A DNA stretch of 64,000 bases, from the NCBI RefSeq assembly GCF_013344685.1, contig NZ_CP050137.1, positions 2,287,001-2,351,000 on the forward strand, in the 5' to 3' direction. The notes beneath the pieces were generated by a model. The model was not told the DNA's origin and did no database searches. It was given only the letters and a program-made list of their open reading frames with translations. Of the stretch, positions 43,381 to 52,134 are shown in pieces. The stretch comes from Sphingomonas sp. CL5.1. Its GTDB lineage: Bacteria > Pseudomonadota > Alphaproteobacteria > Sphingomonadales > Sphingomonadaceae. Every line of letters begins with the position of its first letter. Position 1 is the first letter of the stretch. A program made the translations under genes and the position numbers.

Positions 43381-44352
43381 TCAGGCCGCGCCGGCCAGCC
43401 CCAGCCGCGACCGCGCAGCGCGATATTCGCGCTCCAGCCGGTCGACGCGATCGGCGACCGGCTCGATCCTGCTCACCGCGCCGATGCCCTGGCCCGAACC
43501 CCAGATATCGCGCCACGCCTTCGCCTTCGCGCCGTTGCTCTGGCCGAAGTTCATCGTCTTGTAGTCGCCCGCGGGCAGATTGTCCGGGTCCAGCCCGGCG
43601 GCGGTGATCGAGCCGCGCAGATAGTTGCCGTGGACGCCGGTGAACAGGTTGGAATAGACGATATCCGCCGCGCGGCCCTCGACGATGCCCTGCTTGTACC
43701 GCTCGTCGGCATTGGCCTCGGCCGTGGCGATGAAGGGCGAGCCGATATAGGCGAAGTCCGCCCCCATCGCCTGCGCCGCCAACACCGCATCGCCCGTCGC
43801 GATCGAGCCGGACAGCGCCACCGGCCCGTCGAACCACTGGCGGATCTCGCCGACGATCGCGAAGGGGGAGAGGCGGCCGGCGTGACCGCCAGCACCGGCG
43901 GCGACCGGGATCAGCCCGTCCGCGCCCTTTTCGACCGCCTTGCGCGCGAAACGGTCGTCGATCACGTCATGGAAGGTGATGCCGCCCCAGTTATGGACGG
44001 CCTGGTTCAATTCCTCGCGCGCGCCGAGCGAGGTGATGGTGATCGGCACCTGCCATTTCTCGCACACCGCGAGATCGGCCCCGAGCCGGTCGTTCGACTT
44101 GTGGACGATCTGGTTGACCGCGAAGGGGGCGGCGGGCCGGTCGGGATGCGCGCGGTTGTGCGCCGCCAACTCCTCGGTGATGCGATGGAGCCATTCGTCG
44201 AGCAGCCCCTGCGGCCGCGCGTTGAGCGCCGGGAAGGAGCCGACGATCCCCGCCTTGCATTGCGCGATCACCAGATCCGGGCCGGAAATGATGAACAGGG
44301 GCGAGCCGATGATCGGCAGGCGCAGGCGGGAGAGAATGGTCGGGACCGTCAT
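43381..44352 (-). CDS. Nitronate monooxygenase (2-nitropropane dioxygenase family)
   Basis: 323 aa, a TIM-barrel flavoprotein. The N-terminus RLPIIGSPLFIISGPDL and the FMN-binding stretches GADGLIPVAAGAGGHAG and SGSIATGDAVLAAQAMGADFAYIGS are typical. The enzyme oxidises nitronates such as propionate-3-nitronate in a detoxifying reaction; the physiological substrate is not evident. It is transcribed alone, separated by 45 bp from the carbonic-anhydrase-like gene upstream. Confidence 0.9.
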   Translation of the reverse strand: MTVPTILSRLRLPIIGSPLFIISGPDLVIAQCKAGIVGSFPALNARPQGLLDEWLHRITEELAAHNRAHPDRPAAPFAVNQIVHKSNDRLGADLAVCEKWQVPITITSLGAREELNQAVHNWGGITFHDVIDDRFARKAVEKGADGLIPVAAGAGGHAGRLSPFAIVGEIRQWFDGPVALSGSIATGDAVLAAQAMGADFAYIGSPFIATAEANADERYKQGIVEGRAADIVYSNLFTGVHGNYLRGSITAAGLDPDNLPAGDYKTMNFGQSNGAKAKAWRDIWGSGQGIGAVSRIEPVADRVDRLEREYRAARSRLGLAGAA

Positions 44353-44397
44353 AACCCGCGTTATGTCAACGCCGTTACCATCTGTCCACCGGCGGTT

Positions 44398-44928
44398 TCA
44401 CGCGGGGTCGACGCGTTTGAGATCGCTCATCGCCTCGCGCGATTTGCCGACATAGCCTTGCGCGGAGAGCTTGAGGAAGGCGATGGTCTTGTCGTCCAGC
44501 TTGCGCACCGCCTTGGCCGGTGAGCCGACGATCAGGCTGCCCGGTTCGAAGGTCTTGCCCTCCGTCACCAGCGCGCCGGCGCCGACGATGCAATCCGCCG
44601 GGATCACCGCATGGTTGAGCACGATCGCGCCCATGCCGATCAGCGCGCGGTCCCCCACGGTGCAGCCGTGCAGGATCGCGTGATGGCCCACGGTGCAATC
44701 CTCCCCCACGGTGCAGGGCGCGCCGGGATCGGAATGGAGCATCGCGCCGTCCTGGATATTGCTGCGCGCGCCGACCGCGATGGTGGTGTTGTCCGCGCGA
44801 ATCACCGCGCCGAACCAGACGCTCGCTTCCTCCGCCAGCACGACGTCGCCGATCAGGTCGGCGCTGGGCGCGGCCCAGGCGGTGGCGTGGCAATTCGGCC
44901 GTTTTCCGTGGAATTCGTAGAGCGGCAT
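44398..44928 (-). CDS. Gamma-carbonic anhydrase family protein
   Basis: 176 aa with a left-handed beta-helix of hexapeptide repeats (SNIQDGAMLHSD, CTVGHHAILHGC, ALIGMGAIVLNHA). The three zinc-ligand histidines of the family are visible (HSD, GHHAILHG). Members such as YrdA/PaaY bind metal, and many have carbonic anhydrase or thioesterase activity that is weak or unproven. The C-terminal helix follows GSPAKAVRKL. Confidence 0.88.
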   Translation of the reverse strand: MPLYEFHGKRPNCHATAWAAPSADLIGDVVLAEEASVWFGAVIRADNTTIAVGARSNIQDGAMLHSDPGAPCTVGEDCTVGHHAILHGCTVGDRALIGMGAIVLNHAVIPADCIVGAGALVTEGKTFEPGSLIVGSPAKAVRKLDDKTIAFLKLSAQGYVGKSREAMSDLKRVDPA

Positions 44929-45019
44929 CTTCCCTCCTTCTGTGCCACGTCAGGACAGTGCCCGCGTTAACGCTCTTTAGGCATGGCGGGAATCGTAAAC
45001 AGAATATTAACTCTCGCAC

Positions 45020-45184
45020 ATGAAACGACCGCTCGTCCTGACCAACGAAGCCGCAGGCCATCCGTTTCGCCGCTCTCTGCCGCCGCCGCTGGCCGCCCGG
45101 CAGCGCGATGACGACCATGACCTGAAGCTGTTCGTGCTGAGCTTCACCGCCTTCTTCATCTGCTTCTGGACTTTTCTGCTATAG
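45020..45184 (+). CDS. Small single-pass membrane protein, 54 aa
   Basis: ATG at 45020, stop at 45182-45184. The N-terminal half is basic and Pro-rich (MKRPLVLTNEAAGHPF), then RQRDDDHDLKLFV, and the C-terminus is a transmembrane segment, LSFTAFFICFWTFLL, running to the last residue. A tail-anchored topology is suggested. A TATTAA-rich region precedes it. It may be a conserved sphingomonad small protein; function unknown. Confidence 0.6.
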   Translation: MKRPLVLTNEAAGHPFRRSLPPPLAARQRDDDHDLKLFVLSFTAFFICFWTFLL

Positions 45185-45227
45185 GAAAGGTGCCGCCGCT
45201 GGAGTGGCGGGGAAGGAGAGGGGTTCG

Positions 45228-45626
45228 ATGCAGCAGATTCTTGCCGCGTGGCGGCCACGGATGTTGAGCATCCTCAGGATCATGGCCGCACTGCTGTTCA
45301 TGGAGCACGGGCTGATGAAGCTGTTCGCCTTCCCGCTGCCGCAGCCGGGCGTGCCGAACCCGTTGCCGACGATCCTGCTGGTCGCGGCGGTGATCGAGGT
45401 GGTCGGTGGGGCGCTCCTCGCGCTCGGCCTGTTCACCCGGCTCGCCGCCTTCATCTGCTCCGGGCAGATGGCGGTCGCCTATTTCACCGCGCATATGCCG
45501 CAGGGCTTCTGGCCCGGCGGGAACGGCGGGGATGCGGCGGTCCTGTTCTGCTTCATCTTCCTCTATCTCGTCTTCGCCGGGCCGGGGAGCTGGAGCATCG
45601 ATGCGGCGCGCGGCCGCCGAAGCTAG
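45228..45626 (+). CDS. DoxX family membrane protein
   Basis: 132 aa from the ATG at 45228 (AGAGGGGTTCG upstream). Four membrane segments include RIMAALLFMEHGLMKLF, TILLVAAVIEVVGGALLALGL and an FICSGQMAVAYFTAHMPQGFWPGGNGGD loop conserved in DoxX/DoxD-like proteins. Homologues are linked to redox or thiosulfate metabolism, but most are uncharacterised. It overlaps the end of the convergent DUF4403 gene by 4 bp. Confidence 0.88.
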   Translation: MQQILAAWRPRMLSILRIMAALLFMEHGLMKLFAFPLPQPGVPNPLPTILLVAAVIEVVGGALLALGLFTRLAAFICSGQMAVAYFTAHMPQGFWPGGNGGDAAVLFCFIFLYLVFAGPGSWSIDAARGRRS

Positions 45627-47131
45627 CGTTTCTTCGCCACGCGTGGGCGATAGGCGATCGATGCCGTGCCATAGGCCTGCACCGGCATGAACAGGCCCTG
45701 GCCGGTCGGCACGACGCGGCCGTGCGTCACCTCCCCGATATCCGCGCGCAGCACGAAATCGCCCTGCCGGCGCTCGGCGATCGCGGCGCGGGCGGAGCGC
45801 AGCACCTTGGCGTAATCGTTGGCGAAATCCTGCGTCAGCGAGCGGCGGATCGCCTCCACCACGTCCGGCGTCTGGAATAGCTGGATCAGCAGGTTCACCG
45901 TCTCCCGATTGGTATCGGCGGCGACGCGCAGGTCGCGGATCTCGACCAGTTCCGAATTGGCGTCGTTATAGGGCATGCCGGTCAGCCATACCCGGCCGCG
46001 CGTATGGTCGATGAGGCCCGATTTCAGCTTCGCGTCGACCGTGATGCCCACCGCAAGTCGTCCGCCGGAGGTGGCGTAGATGGTGACGTCGCTGAACTTC
46101 GCATCGACCGGCCCTGCCTGTGGAATGGTGATCCCGCGCGCGGCGAGCTTGGCGAGCGCGCGGGTCAGTACCGGCTCCAGCTGCGCGTAATCGGCCAGCA
46201 CCGGGATCTGAAAGGCGAGCTTCGGCTGCTTCACCTGCCGGGCGAGATCGGGGAGCGGCGTCGGCGTCGGATCGGTGGGGCGATCGCCGACGAAGGTCTG
46301 CGTCAGCGCCTCCGCCGTCGCGGTAAGCTCCAGGTTGCGGCCTTGCACCCGATAGCCGGCGAAGCCGATCCGCGTGGGCACGATGCGCAACCATACCGGG
46401 GGATTTTCGCGATTCAGCAGCAGCGTGGCGAAGCCCTGCCGCCACGCCTCCGCCGCCTCCTTGCGGGCATCGAGCGCGCGGAGCTGCTTCGGCAGGTCGC
46501 GCTCCAGCTTCGCCACGACATCCGCGAGCTTGTCGTCCGCCTTGTCGACGAAGGTGATGCGCTTGCCGAGCAGGGTGACGCCGGGGGGCGTCGTCCAGTC
46601 ATAATCGATCGAGACCTTGGCGGTGGGCGTCCAGTCCGGCCGGATATCCAGCCGGACGTTCCCGTGGACGGTCGCGGCGCCGGTCGCCGTTTCGCGGCGG
46701 ATCAGGCCGCCGATATCCTCCGCGCTGATCGTCGCGTTGACCGGCAGCGTCAGCCGCAGCGTCTTGCCGCTGCCTGCCAGCGTGACGCGCCCGCGCCGCA
46801 CCGTGCCGACGATGCGGCAGCGCAGGTCGGGCGTGACCTTCACGCGCTTGCCGAACAGCTTGAGCCGCTGCGCCGGGACGCAGCGATCCTCGACGCGGTC
46901 GATCGACCACAGGGTGAGCGGCATCTCGCGATTGATCGAGCGCTCCAGATCGCCCAGCCGCGCGGTGATCGGCACGACGATCGAGGACGTGGCTTCCGGC
47001 AGTTGCACCGGCGTTTCGAGGCGCGGCGGCGGCTGTTGCGGCGGCTTGCGGTGACAGCCGGCGATCGCGATCGCGGCCAGCATCGCGAGGCACGGAATCA
47101 CCCTGTCGTGCAAAGCAGCGCGCGCCGTCAT
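45623..47131 (-). CDS. DUF4403 lipoprotein
   Basis: 502 aa from the ATG at 47131, chosen because it gives a lipoprotein signal (CLAMLAAIAIAGC, lipobox IAGC). The mature protein has two similar halves with motifs SSIVVPITARLGDLERSINR at the start and LLNRENPPVWLRIVPTRIGF in the middle. It resembles the BPI-like lipid-binding fold predicted for DUF4403, so an envelope lipid-binding role is possible. Divergent from erpA (150 bp). Confidence 0.82.
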   Translation of the reverse strand: MTARAALHDRVIPCLAMLAAIAIAGCHRKPPQQPPPRLETPVQLPEATSSIVVPITARLGDLERSINREMPLTLWSIDRVEDRCVPAQRLKLFGKRVKVTPDLRCRIVGTVRRGRVTLAGSGKTLRLTLPVNATISAEDIGGLIRRETATGAATVHGNVRLDIRPDWTPTAKVSIDYDWTTPPGVTLLGKRITFVDKADDKLADVVAKLERDLPKQLRALDARKEAAEAWRQGFATLLLNRENPPVWLRIVPTRIGFAGYRVQGRNLELTATAEALTQTFVGDRPTDPTPTPLPDLARQVKQPKLAFQIPVLADYAQLEPVLTRALAKLAARGITIPQAGPVDAKFSDVTIYATSGGRLAVGITVDAKLKSGLIDHTRGRVWLTGMPYNDANSELVEIRDLRVAADTNRETVNLLIQLFQTPDVVEAIRRSLTQDFANDYAKVLRSARAAIAERRQGDFVLRADIGEVTHGRVVPTGQGLFMPVQAYGTASIAYRPRVAKKR

Positions 47132-47281
47132 ATGCCGCGCACCGTGCCGCATGACGGGCCGGCAGTCGATAGCGGCGCGTGATTTTCCCCCGTGATCGGC
47201 ACGGAGAGGACAAACACCGGCGTCTCGCGGCGGTTCCCGCGCCCGGTTGCCGACCGGGGCGGCACCGCCTATCTCGCACAC

Positions 47282-47620
47282 ATGGCAAGCGTCCTTTCCG
47301 ATATCGCGCTCACCCCCGCCGCCGCCGCCCGCGTCGCGGCGATCGCGGCGAAACAGGGCAAGCCGGCGATCCTGCGGCTGTCAGTGGAGGGTGGCGGCTG
47401 CTCCGGCTTCCAGTACCGCTTCGGTTTCGCCGACGCGCCGGAGGCCGGGGACACGATCGCCGAGACCGACGGCGTGAAGCTGGTGGTCGATGACGTCAGT
47501 CTCGATCTCGTGCGCGGCGCGTCGGTCGACTATGTCGAATCGCTCGGCGGGGCGGCGTTCAAGGTCGATAACCCCAACGCCGCGTCCGGCTGCGGCTGCG
47601 GCACCAGCTTCTCGGTCTGA
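47282..47620 (+). CDS. erpA: Iron-sulfur cluster carrier of the A-type (ErpA/IscA)
   Basis: 112 aa from the ATG at 47282; the in-frame reading upstream adds unconserved residues. The three ligand cysteines are C40 (GGGCSGFQY), C104 and C106 (SGCGCGTSF). These proteins accept Fe-S clusters from the SUF or ISC scaffold and deliver them to target enzymes. Sits 6 bp before xth, likely co-transcribed. Confidence 0.93.
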   Translation: MASVLSDIALTPAAAARVAAIAAKQGKPAILRLSVEGGGCSGFQYRFGFADAPEAGDTIAETDGVKLVVDDVSLDLVRGASVDYVESLGGAAFKVDNPNAASGCGCGTSFSV

Positions 47621-47626
47621 GCGCGC

Positions 47627-48397
47627 GTGAAGATCGTCAGCTACAATGTGAACGGCATCAAGGCGCGCCTGCCGCGCCTGCTGGAATATCTAACCGAGCA
47701 GCAGCCCGACATCGTCTGCCTTCAGGAGCTGAAATCGAGCGACGACACTTTCCCGGAGGCCGATATCCGCGCCGCCGGCTATGGCGCGGTGTGGCATGGT
47801 CAGAAAGGCTTCAACGGCGTCGCCGTGCTGGCGCGCGCGGCCGATCCGGTCGAGCGCCAGCGCGGGCTGGAGGGCGATCCCGACGATGCGCACAGCCGCT
47901 ATCTCGAATGCGATGTGGACGGGCTGGTGATCGCCTCGATCTATTTGCCCAACGGCAATCCGCAGCCGGGGCCGAAGTTCGATTACAAGCTGCGCTGGAT
48001 GGAGCGGCTGGCGGATCGCGCCCGCGCCTTGCTGGCGGAGGAAGTGCCGGCGGTGCTGGCGGGCGATTATAACGTCATCCCGAACGACGACGACACCTTC
48101 TCGGTCCGCGCGATGGCCGACGACGCACTGATGCAGCCGGAGAGTCGAGCGGCCTATCGCGCGCTGGTCGCGCAGGGTTGGACCGACGCATTGCGCACCC
48201 GCCATCCGCAGGGGCGCGTGTGGACCTTCTGGGACTATCAGGCCGGCGCGTGGCAGCGCGATGCGGGCTTCCGCATCGACCATCTGCTGCTCAGCCCCGC
48301 TGCCGCCGACCGGCTGGTGGAGGCGGGCGTCGACCGCGATTATCGCGGGCGCGAAAAGGCCAGCGATCACGCGCCGACCTGGGTGCGGGTCAAATAG
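47627..48397 (+). CDS. xth: Exodeoxyribonuclease III (AP endonuclease)
   Basis: 256 aa from a GTG at 47627. The endonuclease/exonuclease/phosphatase fold is complete: SYNVNGIKARL, CLQELKSSDD (E34), YLPNGNP, AGDYNVIPNDDD and the catalytic end SDHAPTWV. It cuts abasic sites and removes 3' blocks in base excision repair. Convergent with the MFS gene (3-bp gap). Confidence 0.95.
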   Translation: MKIVSYNVNGIKARLPRLLEYLTEQQPDIVCLQELKSSDDTFPEADIRAAGYGAVWHGQKGFNGVAVLARAADPVERQRGLEGDPDDAHSRYLECDVDGLVIASIYLPNGNPQPGPKFDYKLRWMERLADRARALLAEEVPAVLAGDYNVIPNDDDTFSVRAMADDALMQPESRAAYRALVAQGWTDALRTRHPQGRVWTFWDYQAGAWQRDAGFRIDHLLLSPAAADRLVEAGVDRDYRGREKASDHAPTWVRVK

Positions 48398-48400
48398 ACC

Positions 48401-49696
48401 TCAGTCGCAGGCGAGGTGCAGCTTCTGCGCCAGCCACGCGGAGACGAAGCACATCGCCACCACCGCCAGCAACAGGTCGTTGGGGGTGACGCCCCACCAC
48501 GTCAGGCCCGCCACCAGCACCGATCCGATCGTCATCGCCCCGGCGTTGACGACATTGTTCGCCGCCACCGTCCGCGCGGTCTGGTCCTTGGGCACGGTGG
48601 TGGTGAGGAAGGCGTAGAGCGGCACCACGAACATGCCGCCGAACACCGCCACCCCGATCAGCGACAGCAGCACGAACGCCGCGCCCGGCACATGGATGAA
48701 ATCCGCGATGCCGTAGAGCGTGCCGGCCGGCGCCGGCGTCCAGTGCCGCACGGCGAACCAGAAGGCGAGCACCGCCCCCGCCATCGCGATCACGGAAGCG
48801 GGGGAGAATCTGGCGGAGATATGCCCGCGCAACATCAGGTTGATCACCACCGATCCGATTGCCACGCCGATCGAGAAGATCGCCAGCACGAGGCTCGCGA
48901 CGCTGGCGTCGGCGGTCAGCACGTTCTTCACCAGCGGCGGGAAGATCACCACCAGCACCGAACCGATCGTCCAGAAGAAGCTGATCGCGCAGATCGCGAG
49001 GAACAGGCGCGGGATGTGCATCGTGCCGTTGATGAGTCGCCACGAGGCGCGGAACGGGTTGAGATCGAGCGTTAGCGGCGGGCCGAGGCGCGGGGCGGGG
49101 GGCACCTGCCGCGCGGTGAGATAGCCGGCAAGCGCCACCGCGAAGGTGAGCAACGCCACCAGCGCCACCGAGCGATAGATGAAGCCGGCGAGGATCGTGC
49201 CCATCAGGATCGAGAGATAGGTGCCCGCCTCGACCAGCCCGGTGCCGCCGAGCACGTCGTCCTCGTCCAGATGCTGCGGCAGGATGGCGTATTTGATCGG
49301 GCCGAAGAAGGTGGAGTGGACGCCCAGCCCGGTCACGGCCGCCAGCATCAGCACGACCGGGATGGTCGGCACGTCCGCGCGCGCGAGCAGCAGGCCGCCG
49401 CTCCCCAGCGCCATGATGCCGAACTCCGCGATCTTCACGTAGCGGATGATCCGCGCCTTGTCGGTGGTGTCCGCGATCTGCCCGGCCAGCGCCGAGAGCA
49501 GGAAGAAGGGCAGGATGAACAGTCCCGCCGCCAGCGCGTTGAAGAAGCTCTCCTGGCGCGGATCGGCGAATATCTCATAGGTGGCGAACAGCACCATCGC
49601 CGTCTTGAACAGATTGTCGTTGAACGCGCCCAGGAACTGCGTGGAGAAAAGCGGCAGGAAACGTCGACGCTTGAGAAGCCCGAGGGCATTGATCAT
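48401..49696 (-). CDS. MFS transporter of the lysophospholipid transporter (LplT) type
   Basis: 431 aa from the ATG at 49696; a reading 22 codons longer lacks a site. There are 11-12 membrane helices. LFSTQFLGAFNDNLFKTAMVLF at the N-terminus and HSTFFGPIKYAILPQHL are hallmarks of the LplT branch that flips lysophospholipids across the inner membrane for re-acylation. No acyltransferase domain is fused or adjacent here. Transported lipid is inferred from the family. Confidence 0.85.
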   Translation of the reverse strand: MINALGLLKRRRFLPLFSTQFLGAFNDNLFKTAMVLFATYEIFADPRQESFFNALAAGLFILPFFLLSALAGQIADTTDKARIIRYVKIAEFGIMALGSGGLLLARADVPTIPVVLMLAAVTGLGVHSTFFGPIKYAILPQHLDEDDVLGGTGLVEAGTYLSILMGTILAGFIYRSVALVALLTFAVALAGYLTARQVPPAPRLGPPLTLDLNPFRASWRLINGTMHIPRLFLAICAISFFWTIGSVLVVIFPPLVKNVLTADASVASLVLAIFSIGVAIGSVVINLMLRGHISARFSPASVIAMAGAVLAFWFAVRHWTPAPAGTLYGIADFIHVPGAAFVLLSLIGVAVFGGMFVVPLYAFLTTTVPKDQTARTVAANNVVNAGAMTIGSVLVAGLTWWGVTPNDLLLAVVAMCFVSAWLAQKLHLACD

Positions 49697-49848
49697 GGTG
49701 GGAAGCAGCCCGGATATGGCGGATTGCGGCGTGGCATAGCGCAGCGCGGCGGCGGACGCCAACCGCTAAACGGCCGCCGACGGCCCGCGCGCACCCGGAT
49801 GCAGGCCGGCGTTGTCCTGATCGCTTTTGCTCCCTAAGTCTCGTTGTG

Positions 49849-50400
49849 ATGCTGACCGTGCCGAACCTGCTTACCCTGTCGCGGATCGTCGCGGTGCCGT
49901 TGCTCGTCGCCTGCCTGTGGTGGCCGGCGTGGACGGCGGGTTACTGGCTCGCCTTCGCGCTTTATTGCCTGATGGGCGTCACCGATTATTTCGACGGCTA
50001 TCTCGCCCGCGCGCAGGGCGCGGTCTCCAGGCTCGGCATCTTCCTCGATCCGATCGCGGACAAGATCATGGTCGCCGCCGTGATCCTGATGCTCGTCGCG
50101 ACGCGCGACATCGAGGGTGTCCATCTGATCGCCGCGATCATCATCCTGCTGCGCGAGATCGCGGTATCGGGGTTGCGCGAGTTCCTCGCCCAGCTTCAGG
50201 TTTCCGTCCCCGTCTCGCGGCTGGCTAAGTGGAAGACGACTCTGCAACTCGTCGCGCTCGGCGCGCTGATCCTCGCCGGTGCGCTGCCGGGCGAGCCATG
50301 GGTGAAGCTGGTCGGCCTCGTCTCGCTGTGGGGCGCGGCCGGGCTGACGGTCGTCACCGGCTGGGATTACCTGCGCGTCGGCCTGAAGCACATGGATTGA
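49849..50400 (+). CDS. pgsA: CDP-diacylglycerol-glycerol-3-phosphate 3-phosphatidyltransferase
   Basis: 183 aa from the ATG at 49849, with GTG directly in front as an alternative. The CDP-alcohol phosphotransferase signature is intact: D46, D49-G50, A53-R54, G63, D67 and D71 in TDYFDGYLAR...LGIFLDPIADK. Five to six membrane helices. It makes phosphatidylglycerophosphate for PG and cardiolipin synthesis. Its stop overlaps the moaD start, an unusual lipid/molybdopterin gene pairing that I believe recurs in sphingomonads. Confidence 0.95.
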   Translation: MLTVPNLLTLSRIVAVPLLVACLWWPAWTAGYWLAFALYCLMGVTDYFDGYLARAQGAVSRLGIFLDPIADKIMVAAVILMLVATRDIEGVHLIAAIIILLREIAVSGLREFLAQLQVSVPVSRLAKWKTTLQLVALGALILAGALPGEPWVKLVGLVSLWGAAGLTVVTGWDYLRVGLKHMD

Positions 50401-50651
50401 TGCGCGTCCTGTATTTCGCCTGGGTGCGCGAGCGGATCGGCGTCGGCGAGGAGGAGGTCGATCCTCCCGCTGGCACCGTCACCGTCGGCGCGTTGGTCGA
50501 CTGGCTCGCCGGGCGCGGCGAGGGCCACGCCGCCGCCTTCGCCGATCGCGCGCGGCTGCGCGCGGCGGTGGACCAGATTTTCGTGCCGCTCGACGCGCCG
50601 ATCGCGGGTGCGCGCGAGGTGGCGCTGTTCCCGCCGGTGACGGGCGGATGA
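50400..50651 (+). CDS. moaD: Molybdopterin synthase small subunit (sulfur carrier)
   Basis: 83 aa with a beta-grasp fold and the required C-terminal Gly-Gly (FPPVTGG). The thiocarboxylated end donates sulfur to precursor Z in the MoaD-MoaE complex. Starts on the last base of the pgsA stop and overlaps moaE (ATGA). Confidence 0.93.
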   Translation: MRVLYFAWVRERIGVGEEEVDPPAGTVTVGALVDWLAGRGEGHAAAFADRARLRAAVDQIFVPLDAPIAGAREVALFPPVTGG

Positions 50652-51079
50652 TCCATATCCGCGTCTCGCCCGAGCCGATCGACCTCGCCGCCGAACATGC
50701 GCGCGCGGAGCGGGGCGGGGCGGTCGCGACCTTCACCGGGCTGGTCCGCGCCGACGACGGGGTCGAGGAATTGACGCTCGAACATTATCCCGGCGCGACC
50801 GAGGCGGCGCTGGAGCGGCTGGCGCGGGAGGCGGCCGCGCGCTGGTCGCTGGCGGCCGCGACGATCGTCCACCGCGTCGGCGCGATGACGCCGGGCGAGC
50901 GGATCGTGTTCGTCGCCGCCTGCGCCCCGCATCGCGCGGCGGCGCTGGAGGCCTGCGCCTTCCTGATCGACCGGCTCAAGACCGACGCGCCCTTCTGGAA
51001 GCGCGAGCGGCGCGGCGCGGAGGCGCGCTGGGTCGAGCAGCGCGACGGGGATCGCGGCGCGGCGGCGCGGTGGGATTGA
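50648..51079 (+). CDS. moaE: Molybdopterin synthase catalytic subunit
   Basis: 143 aa. Conserved parts are AVATFTGLVRADDG, LTLEHYPGATEAAL, VHRVGAMTPGERIVFVAACAPHR and the active-site lysine region LKTDAPFWKRE. It converts precursor Z to molybdopterin with MoaD. The C-terminus is slightly longer than usual (RDGDRGAAARWD). Convergent with oxyR. Confidence 0.95.
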   Translation: MIHIRVSPEPIDLAAEHARAERGGAVATFTGLVRADDGVEELTLEHYPGATEAALERLAREAAARWSLAAATIVHRVGAMTPGERIVFVAACAPHRAAALEACAFLIDRLKTDAPFWKRERRGAEARWVEQRDGDRGAAARWD

Positions 51080-51091
51080 CTGCCGACGCGG

Positions 51092-51994
51092 CTATTCCGC
51101 CTCCGCCAGCACCTCGGCCAACAGCAGGAAATCGCGCTCGCGTGGCGAGGCGCGACGCCATGCCAGCGCGATCGTGCGCAGCGGATGCTCGCCCGCGAGC
51201 GGCCGGGCGTGGATCGCGGTGTGATCGAGGATGCCCGCTTTCAGCGCCATTTCCGGCAGCATCGTCACGCCCAGCCCGTTGTCGACCATCTGCACGATCG
51301 TATGCAGCGAGGTGCCGAGCATCTGCGCCTCGGCGCGCAACTCCGGGCGGTTGCACGCGGCGAGGGCATGCTCCTTCAGGCAATGCCCGTCCTCGAGCAG
51401 CAGCAGCCGCGTCTCGTCGATCTCGTTGGCGGAGACCGGCGCAGTCCCCGCGCCCATCTCGCCCTCGGGGAAGGCGACGAACAGCCGATCGTCGAACAGC
51501 GGCCGGGTCGCGACTTCTCCGCAGGCATAGGGCAGCGCGAGCAGCACGCAATCCGCCCGCCCGTTGTGGAGCGAATCGCATGCCGCCGCGCTCGGCTCCT
51601 CGCGCAGGAACAGCTTGAGATCGGGATAGTCCGCGCGCAACCGCGGCAGAATGCGCGGCAGCAGGAAGGGCGCGATCGTCGGGATCACGCTCATCCGCAT
51701 CTCGCCGGACAGCGGCCGCCCGGCGGCGCGCGCCATGTCGCCAAGCTCCTCCGCCTCGCGCAGCACCTTGCGCGCTTTGCCCGCGATCCGCTCGCCCAGC
51801 GGGGTGAAACGCACCACGCGCCGCGTGCGCTCGACCAGCGTGACGCCGATCAGCATCTCCAGCTCGCGGATGCCCGCCGACAGGGTGGACTGGGTGACGA
51901 AGCAGCTTTCCGCCGCGCGGCCGAAATGGCCGTGATCCTTGAGCGCGATCAAATACTGAAGCTGCTTCAACGTGGGAAGATAGGTTTGCGCCAC
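51092..51994 (-). CDS. oxyR: Peroxide-sensing LysR regulator OxyR
   Basis: 300 aa from a GTG at 51994 that gives the normal family start AQTYLPTLKQLQYL; longer in-frame readings run toward ahpC. The N-terminal LysR helix-turn-helix is GHFGRAAESCFVTQSTLSAGI. The redox switch cysteines are C205 and C214 in LLEDGHCLKEHALAAC, with the nine-residue spacing of E. coli OxyR (C199/C208). It should activate ahpC under peroxide. Divergent from ahpC with a 140-bp shared regulatory region. Confidence 0.95.
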   Translation of the reverse strand: MAQTYLPTLKQLQYLIALKDHGHFGRAAESCFVTQSTLSAGIRELEMLIGVTLVERTRRVVRFTPLGERIAGKARKVLREAEELGDMARAAGRPLSGEMRMSVIPTIAPFLLPRILPRLRADYPDLKLFLREEPSAAACDSLHNGRADCVLLALPYACGEVATRPLFDDRLFVAFPEGEMGAGTAPVSANEIDETRLLLLEDGHCLKEHALAACNRPELRAEAQMLGTSLHTIVQMVDNGLGVTMLPEMALKAGILDHTAIHARPLAGEHPLRTIALAWRRASPRERDFLLLAEVLAEAE

Positions 51995-52011
51995 TGATCG
52001 TCTCCGTCGAT

Positions 52012-52028
52012 CTATCAATATGGAATAG
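52012..52028. promoter_or_regulatory. Candidate OxyR/LysR site between oxyR and ahpC
   Basis: CTATCAATATGGAATAG is an interrupted palindrome (CTAT, nine bases, ATAG) in the only AT-rich patch of the intergenic region, 18 bp upstream of the oxyR start. The CTAT/ATAG half-sites match those of OxyR motifs, but the spacing of nine rather than seven differs from the E. coli consensus. Confidence 0.45.
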
Positions 52029-52134
52029 CCTGTTGGATCGATCAGGGGAACGCCTATATCGACGCTCTCGACCAGCCGAATCGCCACGTCGGCGAAGCTC
52101 GGCTGAGGATTTTCAACCAGGAGGCCAGAATAAG

